Origin: Akkermansiaceae bacterium
GTDB lineage: Bacteria > Verrucomicrobiota > Verrucomicrobiia > Verrucomicrobiales > Akkermansiaceae
NCBI GenBank assembly: GCA_015062045.1
Contig: SUVJ01000003.1
Span: 1 to 64,000, forward strand
Direction: 5' to 3'
Length of the DNA stretch: 64,000 bases
Within the stretch, counting starts at the first letter, position 1, and each line of letters opens with the position of its first letter. The notes below the pieces were generated by a model. That model made no database searches. It saw nothing but the letters and a program-made list of their open reading frames with translations, and was not told where the DNA came from. The position numbers were made by a program, and so were the translations under genes. Below, one piece after another: positions 57,140 through 64,000 of the stretch.

Positions 57140-57475
57140 ATGAACAAATATATAACAGCTGCGCTCATCTTATCGGCCGCAACACCCTGCGCGGCCACGG
57201 CAGACGGAAATGGAGATTTATCATATACGATTGATAATAAATACATTACAAGCACAGAAGCCCCCCCCCCTCTTACTCCTCCTGAGAATAACAAGACCAC
57301 AGGTCGGCACACGGCACAAATGCGAGAGCCGGGCGTGTGCTATGCTGGGGGAAAAAGCTGCCGTAAACTTGAGTTTCACCGCGCTGAGGGGAAGCATATG
57401 TGGCAGCCCGGCCCCGACGGAGGGGTACGCCACCCGCACCGCAACAGGCAAACCAACCACCATTTGAGCATATAA
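57140..57475 (+). CDS. Hypothetical secreted protein with a 10-C tract
   Basis: 111 aa as read. The signal peptide MNKYITAALILSAATPCAATA is followed by DGNGDLSYTIDNKYITSTEAPPP. A run of ten C (57261-57270) encodes the prolines. Beyond it, this frame gives a His/Arg/Pro-rich tail (GGVRHPHRNRQTNHHLSI). The frame reached by loss of one C gives LGEKAAVNLSFTALRGSICGSPAPTEGY, which looks more like a real secreted protein and ends at 57467. Either slippage at the C-run controls the C-terminus or the present copy is frameshifted. Family not recognised. Confidence 0.5.
   Translation: MNKYITAALILSAATPCAATADGNGDLSYTIDNKYITSTEAPPPLTPPENNKTTGRHTAQMREPGVCYAGGKSCRKLEFHRAEGKHMWQPGPDGGVRHPHRNRQTNHHLSI
57261..57270 (+). 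repeat. Homopolymer C tract (10 C)
   Basis: Ten consecutive C inside the 57140 gene. A change of one base switches the downstream reading frame. Confidence 0.85.
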
Positions 57476-57549
57476 AACCATTTACTCAGGAATAACATTT
57501 TCGCTGCATGCAGCAATCTTATTAACACCAAACATATACAATACTAATC

Positions 57550-59370
57550 ATGGCTGTAGAAGAAGTAACAACGGAAAGCTGGGGCAGCCGCCTCGGTGGC
57601 TCCTTTAAGGGAGTAATAACCGGCGGTGTTCTCTTCCTGGCAGGTATACCCCTGCTGTTCTGGAATGAGGGCCGCGCCGTCAAGACAACCAAAGCCCTTG
57701 AAGAGGGCGAGTCCGTATGCGTATCTGTACCGAATGTGGATTCGGTGGATCCTGCAAACGAAGGGAAGCTGATTCATGCTACCGGCAACGCCACAACAGA
57801 GGAGGTGCTGACGGATGACCAGTTTCCGTGTCTCTCCCGCAAGGCTATCAAATTGAGCCGTAAGGTGGAGTACTACCAGTGGGTGGAGACCTCTCACACA
57901 CGCGAGGAGAAGCAGATGGGCGGCAGCGTTAAGAAGATTACCACATACTCCTATAACAAGAAATGGGTAAGCAGCCCGGTGAACTCCGGCAGCTTCAAAG
58001 AGCCCGGCCACGACAACACCGTATTCTACAGTGCAGAGGATGCCAAACAGCAGGCTCAGAATGTGAACTTCGGGGCATTCACCCTCACGACCGGCCAAAT
58101 TGGCCGCATCGGCGGTGAAAAAGCAGTACCGCTGGCAGAGATACAGTGGCCCGCAGACATGGCAGGCCGCACCGCCGTGCATGCAGATGTACTCTACATT
58201 GGTGCACCCACCAGCTACCTGCAGCCCGGTATGATGAACCGCATGACCCCTGCCCCCGGCATGCAGCCCGGGGTAACGCCTCCGGGCATGGTGCAAACGG
58301 TGGCCACGCAACCCGTACCTGCCGAGCGCCTCATGATGCCGATTGATGTTATCAATGGTGGTTTTGTGACGGTGCCCACTATCCAGCCCCAACGCATTGC
58401 GGTTCACACGGTAGACGGTGTAAACTTCATCCTGCTGCCCGATGGCTCCGCAACCCCGGTAATGCCCAATGGCATTTACTATGCCGGCAACCTGCACGCC
58501 ATCACAGAGACAGTTCCCGGCAACGGCTTTGTGTTCTACAACGGTACAACCAATCCCCTGTTTGCCAACATTGCCAACTACGGCTCCCTGCCGCTGTTCA
58601 AGATGCAGAACAAGGAGTTTGTGCGCTTGCCGGACGGGTCCCTGGCTCCCATTGTTTCTGAAAATGGAGCCCGCCGGATTTGCATTAACGGCACTTATTC
58701 TGCCGTTACCATTTCCCGCGAGGCTCAAATGCCTGCACCTGCTCCGACCATGCAGCCCGGCGTGATGCAGCCCGGCGTAGTGCAGCCCGGTGCCGTTCCC
58801 CCCGTTGGTATGCCGACTACGGCAAGCCCCACCGCCCCGCAGATTGGCGATGTTCGCATTAAGTGGACCTATGTTCCCGAGACCATGCCCATCTCCGTTG
58901 TATCTCAGCAAACAGGCAACACCTTCTCCCCCTACATTGCCGAGAACGGTTATGATGTAGACCTGTTGCAGGTCGGCACGCACAACAAGAAAGCCATGTT
59001 CCAACAGGCTCATGACTCCAACACCATGATGACCTGGCTGCTGCGCTTTTTGGGTTGGTTGATGATGTTCATGGGTATCAAGATGATTCTCAAGCCGCTC
59101 TCCGTGCTGGGCGATGTGATTCCCTTCATCGGCAGCATCATTGAGTTCGGTGCCGGCATAATCGCCTTCATCGTAGCCTCTGTGGTAGCACTTGTTGTCA
59201 TTGCCATTGCCTGGCTGTTCTACCGCCCGGTTATCGCCATTATTCTGCTGGCCGCAGCCGGTGGTTTGATTTACTGGTTTATCAAACGCAAGAAGAGTGC
59301 CGCCCCGGCAGCACCTGCCACGGTTCCGGCCGCACCTGCAACGGATGCTCCGGAGGAGGAGGGCAAATAA
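57550..59370 (+). CDS. TMEM43 family membrane protein with Met/Pro/Gly-rich insert
   Basis: 606 aa. The N-terminus ESWGSRLGGSFKGVITGGVLFLAGIPLLFWNEGRAVKTTKALEEG is the TMEM43 (LUMA) signature, a TM helix followed by NEGRAV. The central extracytoplasmic domain (about 45-480) is broken by low-complexity segments rich in Met, Gln, Pro and Gly (TPAPGMQPGVTPPGMV, MQPGVMQPGVVQPG). Four C-terminal helices follow (TWLLRFLGWLMMFMGIKMIL, PFIGSIIEFGAGIIAFIVASVVALVVIAIAWLFY, AIILLAAAGGLIYWF), then an Ala/Pro tail. Function of bacterial members is unknown. It is longer than the roughly 400 aa of the human protein because of the insert. Confidence 0.82.
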   Translation: MAVEEVTTESWGSRLGGSFKGVITGGVLFLAGIPLLFWNEGRAVKTTKALEEGESVCVSVPNVDSVDPANEGKLIHATGNATTEEVLTDDQFPCLSRKAIKLSRKVEYYQWVETSHTREEKQMGGSVKKITTYSYNKKWVSSPVNSGSFKEPGHDNTVFYSAEDAKQQAQNVNFGAFTLTTGQIGRIGGEKAVPLAEIQWPADMAGRTAVHADVLYIGAPTSYLQPGMMNRMTPAPGMQPGVTPPGMVQTVATQPVPAERLMMPIDVINGGFVTVPTIQPQRIAVHTVDGVNFILLPDGSATPVMPNGIYYAGNLHAITETVPGNGFVFYNGTTNPLFANIANYGSLPLFKMQNKEFVRLPDGSLAPIVSENGARRICINGTYSAVTISREAQMPAPAPTMQPGVMQPGVVQPGAVPPVGMPTTASPTAPQIGDVRIKWTYVPETMPISVVSQQTGNTFSPYIAENGYDVDLLQVGTHNKKAMFQQAHDSNTMMTWLLRFLGWLMMFMGIKMILKPLSVLGDVIPFIGSIIEFGAGIIAFIVASVVALVVIAIAWLFYRPVIAIILLAAAGGLIYWFIKRKKSAAPAAPATVPAAPATDAPEEEGK

Positions 59371-59408
59371 TACCGCCCCCAACACATAGACCATTAACCT
59401 TTAACCAA

Positions 59409-59430
59409 GCGGGGAGCTTCGGCTCCCCGC
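59409..59430 (+). terminator. Hairpin with UUCG loop after the TMEM43 gene
   Basis: GCGGGGAGC and GCTCCCCGC pair around TTCG. Only ATTTC follows, so it is a strong hairpin with a weak T-run. Confidence 0.6.
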
Positions 59431-59463
59431 ATTTCCCGTTAAAAAACACTACGCTAATTTACC

Positions 59464-60696
59464 ATGTTTTACCGCAACATTCTTCAATCCATCTGCTTGC
59501 CCATTGTGGCGATGACCTGCACTGTATGCCCTGCTGCAGCAGATACCAACGAGCTTGATTTCAAAATTAATGAGCTTACCGGTGAATTGGCACAGCGATA
59601 CTTCGGCACCCGGCACTGGCCCGTGCTGTATGAATACCTGAGCAAAATGCACGCCGAAGGTAATGCGAACGTAACGGACGCATACGGCAATAACCTGATG
59701 GAGTATTGCCTGTTAAATATCAAAGATTTTGATGCACGAATGGCCCACAAGATACTGCTTTGCGGGCTGAATGCCAACATGACGGAGCGCTCTACAAACC
59801 TGACACCCCTGCACAGAGCCGCCGCTGCCAACAATTACCGCATGGTGTTGCGCCTGCTGGCGTTCGGGGCAGAGCGCAATGTAACAGATAAAATAGACCG
59901 TACCCCGGCAGATATGACCACTCATCAACAACTTGTTGACCTGCTGAACGGTGGGCACCCTGCAGAGCTGCTCAGCAAGCGCGCGATTGCCGCCTGGGAA
60001 AAAGCCTGCCAAGGGGATGCCGATGCCATGTGGGAGCTGGCCGGGTACTATAACCAACACAATTGGGATGGCGAAAGCTGCCAAGATGCCACCTACCTGA
60101 GCCAATGGGCAAAAGATGAACGAGGGGCAGATACGGATGAGCTTGAGAAAATTGCTTGGGTTGAACAAGCGGCAGCCCTGGGACACGCCAAGGCGCAATA
60201 TGACCTTGGTATGCGCATGGTATACGGCATACACGTGCCCGAGGACAAACAAAAAGGATACGCGCTTATCTGTGCCGCTGAAAATAAGGGGCTGGAGTCC
60301 GCAAGTGAGTTTCTTAAAGAAAACCCCGCCCCGCCGGCGGAAGAAGAGGCCCTGATTGTGCCGGCCGAGCTGGGTGACTGCACGCTGACCCTGGAGGGGC
60401 GTAAAAAAGGCCGGAGCAAGAGCACCTCATATAAAATGGGTTACGATGCCCCCATGCCCAAGCTTAAGGTATTTCGCTGGAAACCGCAGGACCGCATAGC
60501 GGAGATATCATTCGATGGTGTAGGCGATGCCAAAGCCGTGCATTTTAACGGCACTATGTTGCTCACGGAGCGCAAGGGGAACACCTACACCTTTAAGGCG
60601 CAGGGAGAAATGAAAGGCTTTGACCCCAAGGATTTCACGGCCACCCCGGAGCGTATCATCATTACCATTAACCCCACCACCTACCCCGAATCCTGA
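59464..60696 (+). CDS. Secreted ankyrin- and Sel1-repeat protein
   Basis: 410 aa. A signal peptide (about 1-25, ending PAAA) precedes ankyrin-like repeats: AYGNNLMEYCLLNIKDFDARMAHKILLCGLNANMT and NLTPLHRAAAANNYRMVLRLLAFGAERNVTD. Sel1-type repeats follow (GDADAMWELAGYYNQ, ALGHAKAQYDLGMRMVYG-type, DKQKGYALICAAENKGLESASEFL). The C-terminal ~100 residues (LGDCTLTLEGRKKGRSKSTSYKMGY) are a beta-rich domain not recognised. It is probably a periplasmic scaffold. It starts a plus-strand run with the 5'-nucleotidases; the next ATG is 2 bases after its stop. Confidence 0.75.
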   Translation: MFYRNILQSICLPIVAMTCTVCPAAADTNELDFKINELTGELAQRYFGTRHWPVLYEYLSKMHAEGNANVTDAYGNNLMEYCLLNIKDFDARMAHKILLCGLNANMTERSTNLTPLHRAAAANNYRMVLRLLAFGAERNVTDKIDRTPADMTTHQQLVDLLNGGHPAELLSKRAIAAWEKACQGDADAMWELAGYYNQHNWDGESCQDATYLSQWAKDERGADTDELEKIAWVEQAAALGHAKAQYDLGMRMVYGIHVPEDKQKGYALICAAENKGLESASEFLKENPAPPAEEEALIVPAELGDCTLTLEGRKKGRSKSTSYKMGYDAPMPKLKVFRWKPQDRIAEISFDGVGDAKAVHFNGTMLLTERKGNTYTFKAQGEMKGFDPKDFTATPERIIITINPTTYPES

Positions 60697-60698
60697 AT

Positions 60699-60893
60699 AT
60701 GTTGGTATACGTAAACAATGTATGTGTAAAGATTTTCGCCGGGGCAACGGCACAGGATGCCCTGCGTCGCTACTGCACAGACCAAAAAATACCCGAGCAC
60801 CGAGGGGAACTTTACGATGCCTGGGGCAATGTTATTGCCGCCGATAGCCCCATGACAGACGGCCGCCATATTTATACCGCTTCTCCACGTTAA
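60699..60893 (+). CDS. Small beta-grasp-like protein
   Basis: 64 aa. MLVYVNNVCVKIFAGATAQDALRRYC, then ELYDAWGNVIAADSPMTDGRHIYTA, matches the strand-helix-strand plan of ThiS/MoaD-like beta-grasp proteins: short strands, a helix starting after GAT, then D-x-x-G-N and a final D-G-x-x-I. It ends SPR, not the GG needed for sulfur transfer, so it is not a sulfur carrier. It may be a partner of the 5'-nucleotidase encoded 19 bases downstream. Function unknown. Confidence 0.6.
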   Translation: MLVYVNNVCVKIFAGATAQDALRRYCTDQKIPEHRGELYDAWGNVIAADSPMTDGRHIYTASPR

Positions 60894-60912
60894 ACATTAC
60901 TAAAACATTTGC

Positions 60913-62331
60913 ATGAAAAAACCACATTTCCTTTCATTTTTAGCGCTGCTTGGTACAGCATTTGCTGAGCAAGTTACTATATTGGGCATTAATGATATGC
61001 ATGCCCACATTGACGGCATGCCTCAGCTGGCCACCTGCGTGAAGCAGGAGCGCCAGAACGACCCCGGCCTGCTGCTGATGGCAGCAGGCGACAACCGCAC
61101 CGGCAACCCCTATGTTGATAACGGTAACCGCCCCGGTGTACCCATGGTCACGCTCATGAACCACATCGGCTTCGACCTCTCCACCTTCGGCAATCACGAG
61201 TTCGACGCAGGAGCAGCCGCCCTCCGCGACTACATTAATGCCGCAGAGTTCGATTTTGTATGCGCCAATGTTTTCACCACAGACACTCAGGGCATCAATG
61301 TGAAACCCTACAAGATTTTTGAACGCAACGGTGTACGCATCGGTGTGCTGGGGCTGGTGCAGGTTGGAGAAAACGGCCTGCCGGATGCCCACCCCGACAA
61401 ATGCAAGGGCATACAATTTGCTTCCCCTTTCGACACCGCAGCTTGTTATAAACACTTGCGAGCCTACTGTGATGTGCTCATTGTACTCACCCACCTGGGT
61501 TTTGAGGATGATGTAAAGCTGGCGCAAATGTTCCCCGAGGCAGATGCCATCATTGGCGGGCACAGCCACACACGTGTAGAAAAGGAGCACATCATCAACG
61601 GCGTGCTCATCACCCAAGCGGAAAATAAGCTCAAGTATGTAACCCGCCTTACCTTTGATGTAGAAGAAGGCAAAGTGGTCAAGAAAAACGCAGAGCTGAT
61701 TCCTTTGGCAAACTTACCCGCAGACGAGGCGACGACAGAGCTTGTAGAGAAAACCAAGAACCTGCCTTTCTTCAAGCGCCAGCTTACCACGGTTAAGCGC
61801 GATATTACCCGCCGCGAGAGTCTGGGCTGCATGATGGCCGATGCCCTCTGTGTTCGCGCCGTTACCGATATCGCAATTGTGAATCTCGGCGGGGTGAGAT
61901 TGGACGACTTCCCGGCCGGGCCTCTCACCGTGGCAGATGTCTACCGCATGGATCCGTTCGGCAATGCCATCATCCGGACCACGATGACCGGAAAAGAGCT
62001 GATTGCCCTGCTGGAGAGTATTCCCGGCTCCGACCACTACGGTGGCCCCTGTGTGTCCGGCATGACCTACAAGGCCACTAAACCGGCAACAGAGCTCAAG
62101 CCCATGCGCATTACCGAAGCGAAGCTGGCAGACGGCACCCCCATAGACCCAAACACCGTCTACACCGTAGCATACAACTCATACATAGCCTCTACCACAT
62201 CTGCACCGCCCGCAAACCCCGGGGTAGCGATTGATAGCGATGGGGCAGAATGTCTCATACGCTTTCTTGAAAAGAAACAGGAAGTAGATTATGCGGATGT
62301 TTCTCGTGTAGATGTTCAAATTGAAAACTAA
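60913..62331 (+). CDS. 5'-nucleotidase/metallophosphatase (copy 1)
   Basis: 472 aa. A signal peptide (MKKPHFLSFLALLGTAFA) is followed by the calcineurin-like domain: VTILGINDMHAHID (Asp, His), AAGDNRTGNP, STFGNHEFDAG (GNHE), VLTHLGFEDD and AIIGGHSHTRVE (GHSH). The C-terminal 5'-nucleotidase domain has DFPAGPLTVADVYRMDPFGNAI and YTVAYNSYIAS. It hydrolyses nucleotides or similar phosphates outside the cytoplasm for phosphate or nucleoside salvage. A close paralogue follows 9 bases later. Confidence 0.92.
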   Translation: MKKPHFLSFLALLGTAFAEQVTILGINDMHAHIDGMPQLATCVKQERQNDPGLLLMAAGDNRTGNPYVDNGNRPGVPMVTLMNHIGFDLSTFGNHEFDAGAAALRDYINAAEFDFVCANVFTTDTQGINVKPYKIFERNGVRIGVLGLVQVGENGLPDAHPDKCKGIQFASPFDTAACYKHLRAYCDVLIVLTHLGFEDDVKLAQMFPEADAIIGGHSHTRVEKEHIINGVLITQAENKLKYVTRLTFDVEEGKVVKKNAELIPLANLPADEATTELVEKTKNLPFFKRQLTTVKRDITRRESLGCMMADALCVRAVTDIAIVNLGGVRLDDFPAGPLTVADVYRMDPFGNAIIRTTMTGKELIALLESIPGSDHYGGPCVSGMTYKATKPATELKPMRITEAKLADGTPIDPNTVYTVAYNSYIASTTSAPPANPGVAIDSDGAECLIRFLEKKQEVDYADVSRVDVQIEN

Positions 62332-62340
62332 TCTCTGTCC

Positions 62341-63756
62341 ATGATGAAAAAAACATTTTTACTCTCGCTCATCGGGCTACTTGGCAGTGCTTTTGCCGAG
62401 CAGGTTACTATTCTGGGCATCAATGATATGCACGCCAACATTGATGCCATGCCGCGCCTGAAAACCTGCGTGCAGCAGGAACGCGCCAAAGCACCGCAGC
62501 TGCTCCTGTTCTCTGCCGGAGACAACCGCACCGGCAGCCCCTATGTGGACTGCGGTGACCACCCCGGAGCCTCGATGATTGAACTGATGAACCACATAGG
62601 CTTTGACTTGTCTACGCTGGGCAATCATGAGTTCGATGGCGGGCCGGCAGCATTGGCGTATTGCATTAATGCCGCAGATTTCGAGTTTGTGAGTGCCAAT
62701 GTGTTTCCCACCGATAAACACGGTGTGCAGATAAAGCCATACAAGATTTTTGAACGCAACGGAGTACGCATAGGAGTATTGGGCTTGCTGCAGATTGATG
62801 CCAACGGACGCCCGGATGCCCACCCGGACATGTGCAAGGGTATCGGCTTTTTGGACCCGCTGCAAGTAGCCGAGAACTATAAGTATCTCCGCAGCCGGTG
62901 CGATGTGCTTATTCTGCTCACCCACTTGGGATTCGAGACCGATATTGAGCTTGCCAAGTTATTCCCCGAGGCAGATGCCATCATCGGTGGGCACAGCCAT
63001 ACCAAGGTGGAAAACGGTCACCTTGAAAATGGAGTACTCATCACCCAAACGCAGAACAAGCTCAAGTACCTGACCCGCCTCACGTTTGAGGTGGAGGACG
63101 GCAAAGTGCTCAGCAAGAAAGCCGAGCTGCTGCCGCTGAATAACTACGCGGCAGATACCGAAACCGCGGCCATGGTAGAGCAGATTAAGGCACAGCCTTT
63201 CTTTAAGCGCGTGCTCTCTACAGTGAAGCGCGATATTACCCGCCGCGAGAGCCTGGGCTGCATGATGGCCGATGCCATTCGCCGTTGCGTTGGTACGGAT
63301 ATCGCTATCGTCAACATGGGTAACGTGCGCTTGGATTCTTTCCCGGCAGGCCCCATGACGGTGGCAGATGTATACAGCCTCGACCCTTTCGGCAATGATA
63401 CCATCCGCATGACGGTAACCGGGCAGGAGCTTCTCCGCGTGCTGGAGAACATCACCCAAAATGATGACCATGGGGCACCCTGTGTGTCCGGCATGAGCTA
63501 CAAGGCGGTTTGGCACAAGGGTGCCGATAGAATGAGCATTACTGCAGCATGGCTGGCAGATGGCACCCCGATTAATCCGACAGCTCAATACACACTGGCC
63601 ATCAACTCATACCTCTGCGCAACAACAGAGGCAATGCCCGCAGACCCCGGTGTTTCTGCCCGTATAGACGGTGCCACGAGCATGATTAAGGTATTCGAGA
63701 CCCTACCGGAAATAGACTATGCGGATGTCACCCGCGTTGAACTCATCAAAGAATAA
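62341..63756 (+). CDS. 5'-nucleotidase/metallophosphatase (copy 2)
   Basis: 471 aa, start at the first of two adjacent ATGs. It has the same architecture as copy 1 and is alignable along the whole length: signal peptide, ILGINDMHANID, SAGDNRTGSP, STLGNHEFDGG, LLTHLGFETD, AIIGGHSHTKVE, RREASLGCMMADAI-type block and SFPAGPMTVADVYSLDPFGND. All metal ligands visible in copy 1 are kept. The tandem duplication has diverged moderately, so the two may differ in substrate. It is followed 9 bases later by another secreted-protein gene. Confidence 0.92.
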   Translation: MMKKTFLLSLIGLLGSAFAEQVTILGINDMHANIDAMPRLKTCVQQERAKAPQLLLFSAGDNRTGSPYVDCGDHPGASMIELMNHIGFDLSTLGNHEFDGGPAALAYCINAADFEFVSANVFPTDKHGVQIKPYKIFERNGVRIGVLGLLQIDANGRPDAHPDMCKGIGFLDPLQVAENYKYLRSRCDVLILLTHLGFETDIELAKLFPEADAIIGGHSHTKVENGHLENGVLITQTQNKLKYLTRLTFEVEDGKVLSKKAELLPLNNYAADTETAAMVEQIKAQPFFKRVLSTVKRDITRRESLGCMMADAIRRCVGTDIAIVNMGNVRLDSFPAGPMTVADVYSLDPFGNDTIRMTVTGQELLRVLENITQNDDHGAPCVSGMSYKAVWHKGADRMSITAAWLADGTPINPTAQYTLAINSYLCATTEAMPADPGVSARIDGATSMIKVFETLPEIDYADVTRVELIKE

Positions 63757-63765
63757 GCCTTGCCC

Positions 63766-64000
63766 ATGAATAGACTCCATTCCGCTCTGCTTCTATTAGC
63801 CGTATCCGGGATTGCCCCGCTGTGGGCGCAAGCACCGGCAAATATCGCCAACAAAACGGTTCGCCTCGACATGTCAAAGTCGCAGGTGTCACGCTCCGAT
63901 TTTCAAAGGAAGCCGGAGCTACCGTGGTATCAGTTGGATGCAATTACGGATTTTGTCATTGATTTCCCGGAAACCGGGGAATTTACAGATACCGTGAACT
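63766..64000 (+). CDS. Secreted protein of unknown function (partial, runs off the window)
   Basis: The first 78 codons are visible, open to the window edge. MNRLHSALLLLAVSGIAPLWA is a signal peptide with cleavage probably after QA. The mature start reads NIANKTVRLDMSKSQVSRSDFQRKPELPWYQLDAITDFVIDFPETGEF. No family recognised from this fragment. The ATG is 9 bases after the second 5'-nucleotidase, so it probably belongs to the same operon. Confidence 0.6.
   Translation, partial: MNRLHSALLLLAVSGIAPLWAQAPANIANKTVRLDMSKSQVSRSDFQRKPELPWYQLDAITDFVIDFPETGEFTDTVN

Noticed and set aside
57544-59394. 616-codon minus-strand frame opposite the TMEM43 gene
   Set aside because: Composition (Gly, His, Asn, Cys) is that of a shadow of the plus-strand gene, and no start signal or domain is seen.

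Overview
The window most likely comes from a gut-type Verrucomicrobiota chromosome, probably an Akkermansiaceae relative. The evidence is a PEP-CTERM protein ending in the verrucomicrobial pattern PEPTT, short hydrophobic stretch, then a run of arginines; an exosortase with an EpsI-domain partner; a His-type Thi4 thiazole synthase; a Na+-pumping methylmalonyl-CoA decarboxylase operon that fits a propionate-forming fermenter; and many lipoproteins. Species is not determinable from sequence reading alone.

Layout. 1-9.2 kb is accessory: a PEP-CTERM surface protein, a 1.9 kb gene-poor stretch holding a broken DUF3800 gene and a dense island of GC-rich direct and inverted repeats, five co-directional genes of mostly unknown function (mainly membrane proteins or lipoproteins), an AAA ATPase/DUF4143 gene bracketed by two matching hairpins, and a DUF6714-like gene. 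9.2-22.3 kb, nearly all on the minus strand, carries xseA, an HTH-like gene, an NlpC/P60 lipoprotein, gdhA, a cell-wall module (two LysM lipoproteins plus an L,D-transpeptidase), a repeat-rich lipoprotein with a 33-bp minisatellite, tRNA-Gln, trxA, an O-antigen-ligase-like polymerase and prs. 22.3-31.3 kb on the plus strand carries exosortase and its EpsI partner, a PutA-like protein with lost catalytic motifs, then pheA-holB-yicC-gmk. 31.3-46.3 kb is mixed: an ART-like toxin/antitoxin candidate, a MalY/PatB aminotransferase, VanW, RadC-TatD, a tail-specific protease, an IS3-type HTH protein, divergent thiE/thi4, an orphan histidine kinase, an Lrp regulator plus aminotransferase, a four-helix-bundle (S23-type) gene enclosed by perfect 29-bp inverted repeats, a CPBP protease and a nucleotidyltransferase. 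46.4-50.7 kb is the decarboxylase operon. 50.7-64 kb holds a zeta-toxin pair, pth, leuA, SMUG1-type UDG, parA, comF, lipoproteins, a bacterial TMEM43 homologue, an ankyrin/Sel1 protein and tandem 5'-nucleotidases.

How the genes work together. PEP-CTERM protein, exosortase and EpsI partner form a surface-sorting theme, and the CPBP protease may belong to it. LysM, LysM and Ldt act on peptidoglycan. MmdA, OadG, BCCP and MmdB form one membrane decarboxylase that couples methylmalonyl-CoA decarboxylation to Na+ export.

Promoters are readable as TTGACA-like boxes 16-18 bp from TAtaaT/TAGAAT boxes. At about a dozen genes the start codon sits only 6-12 nt after the -10 box, which predicts leaderless or nearly leaderless mRNAs. 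This also corrects several start codons (ParA is GTG at 54829; Thi4, VanW, AAA-ATPase and a LysM protein start downstream of the first ATG). The most interesting candidates for undescribed systems are the ART-like two-gene module at 31.36-32.15 kb, the inverted-repeat S23 cassette at 44.2-44.7 kb and the hairpin-flanked ATPase cassette at 6.8-8.4 kb.
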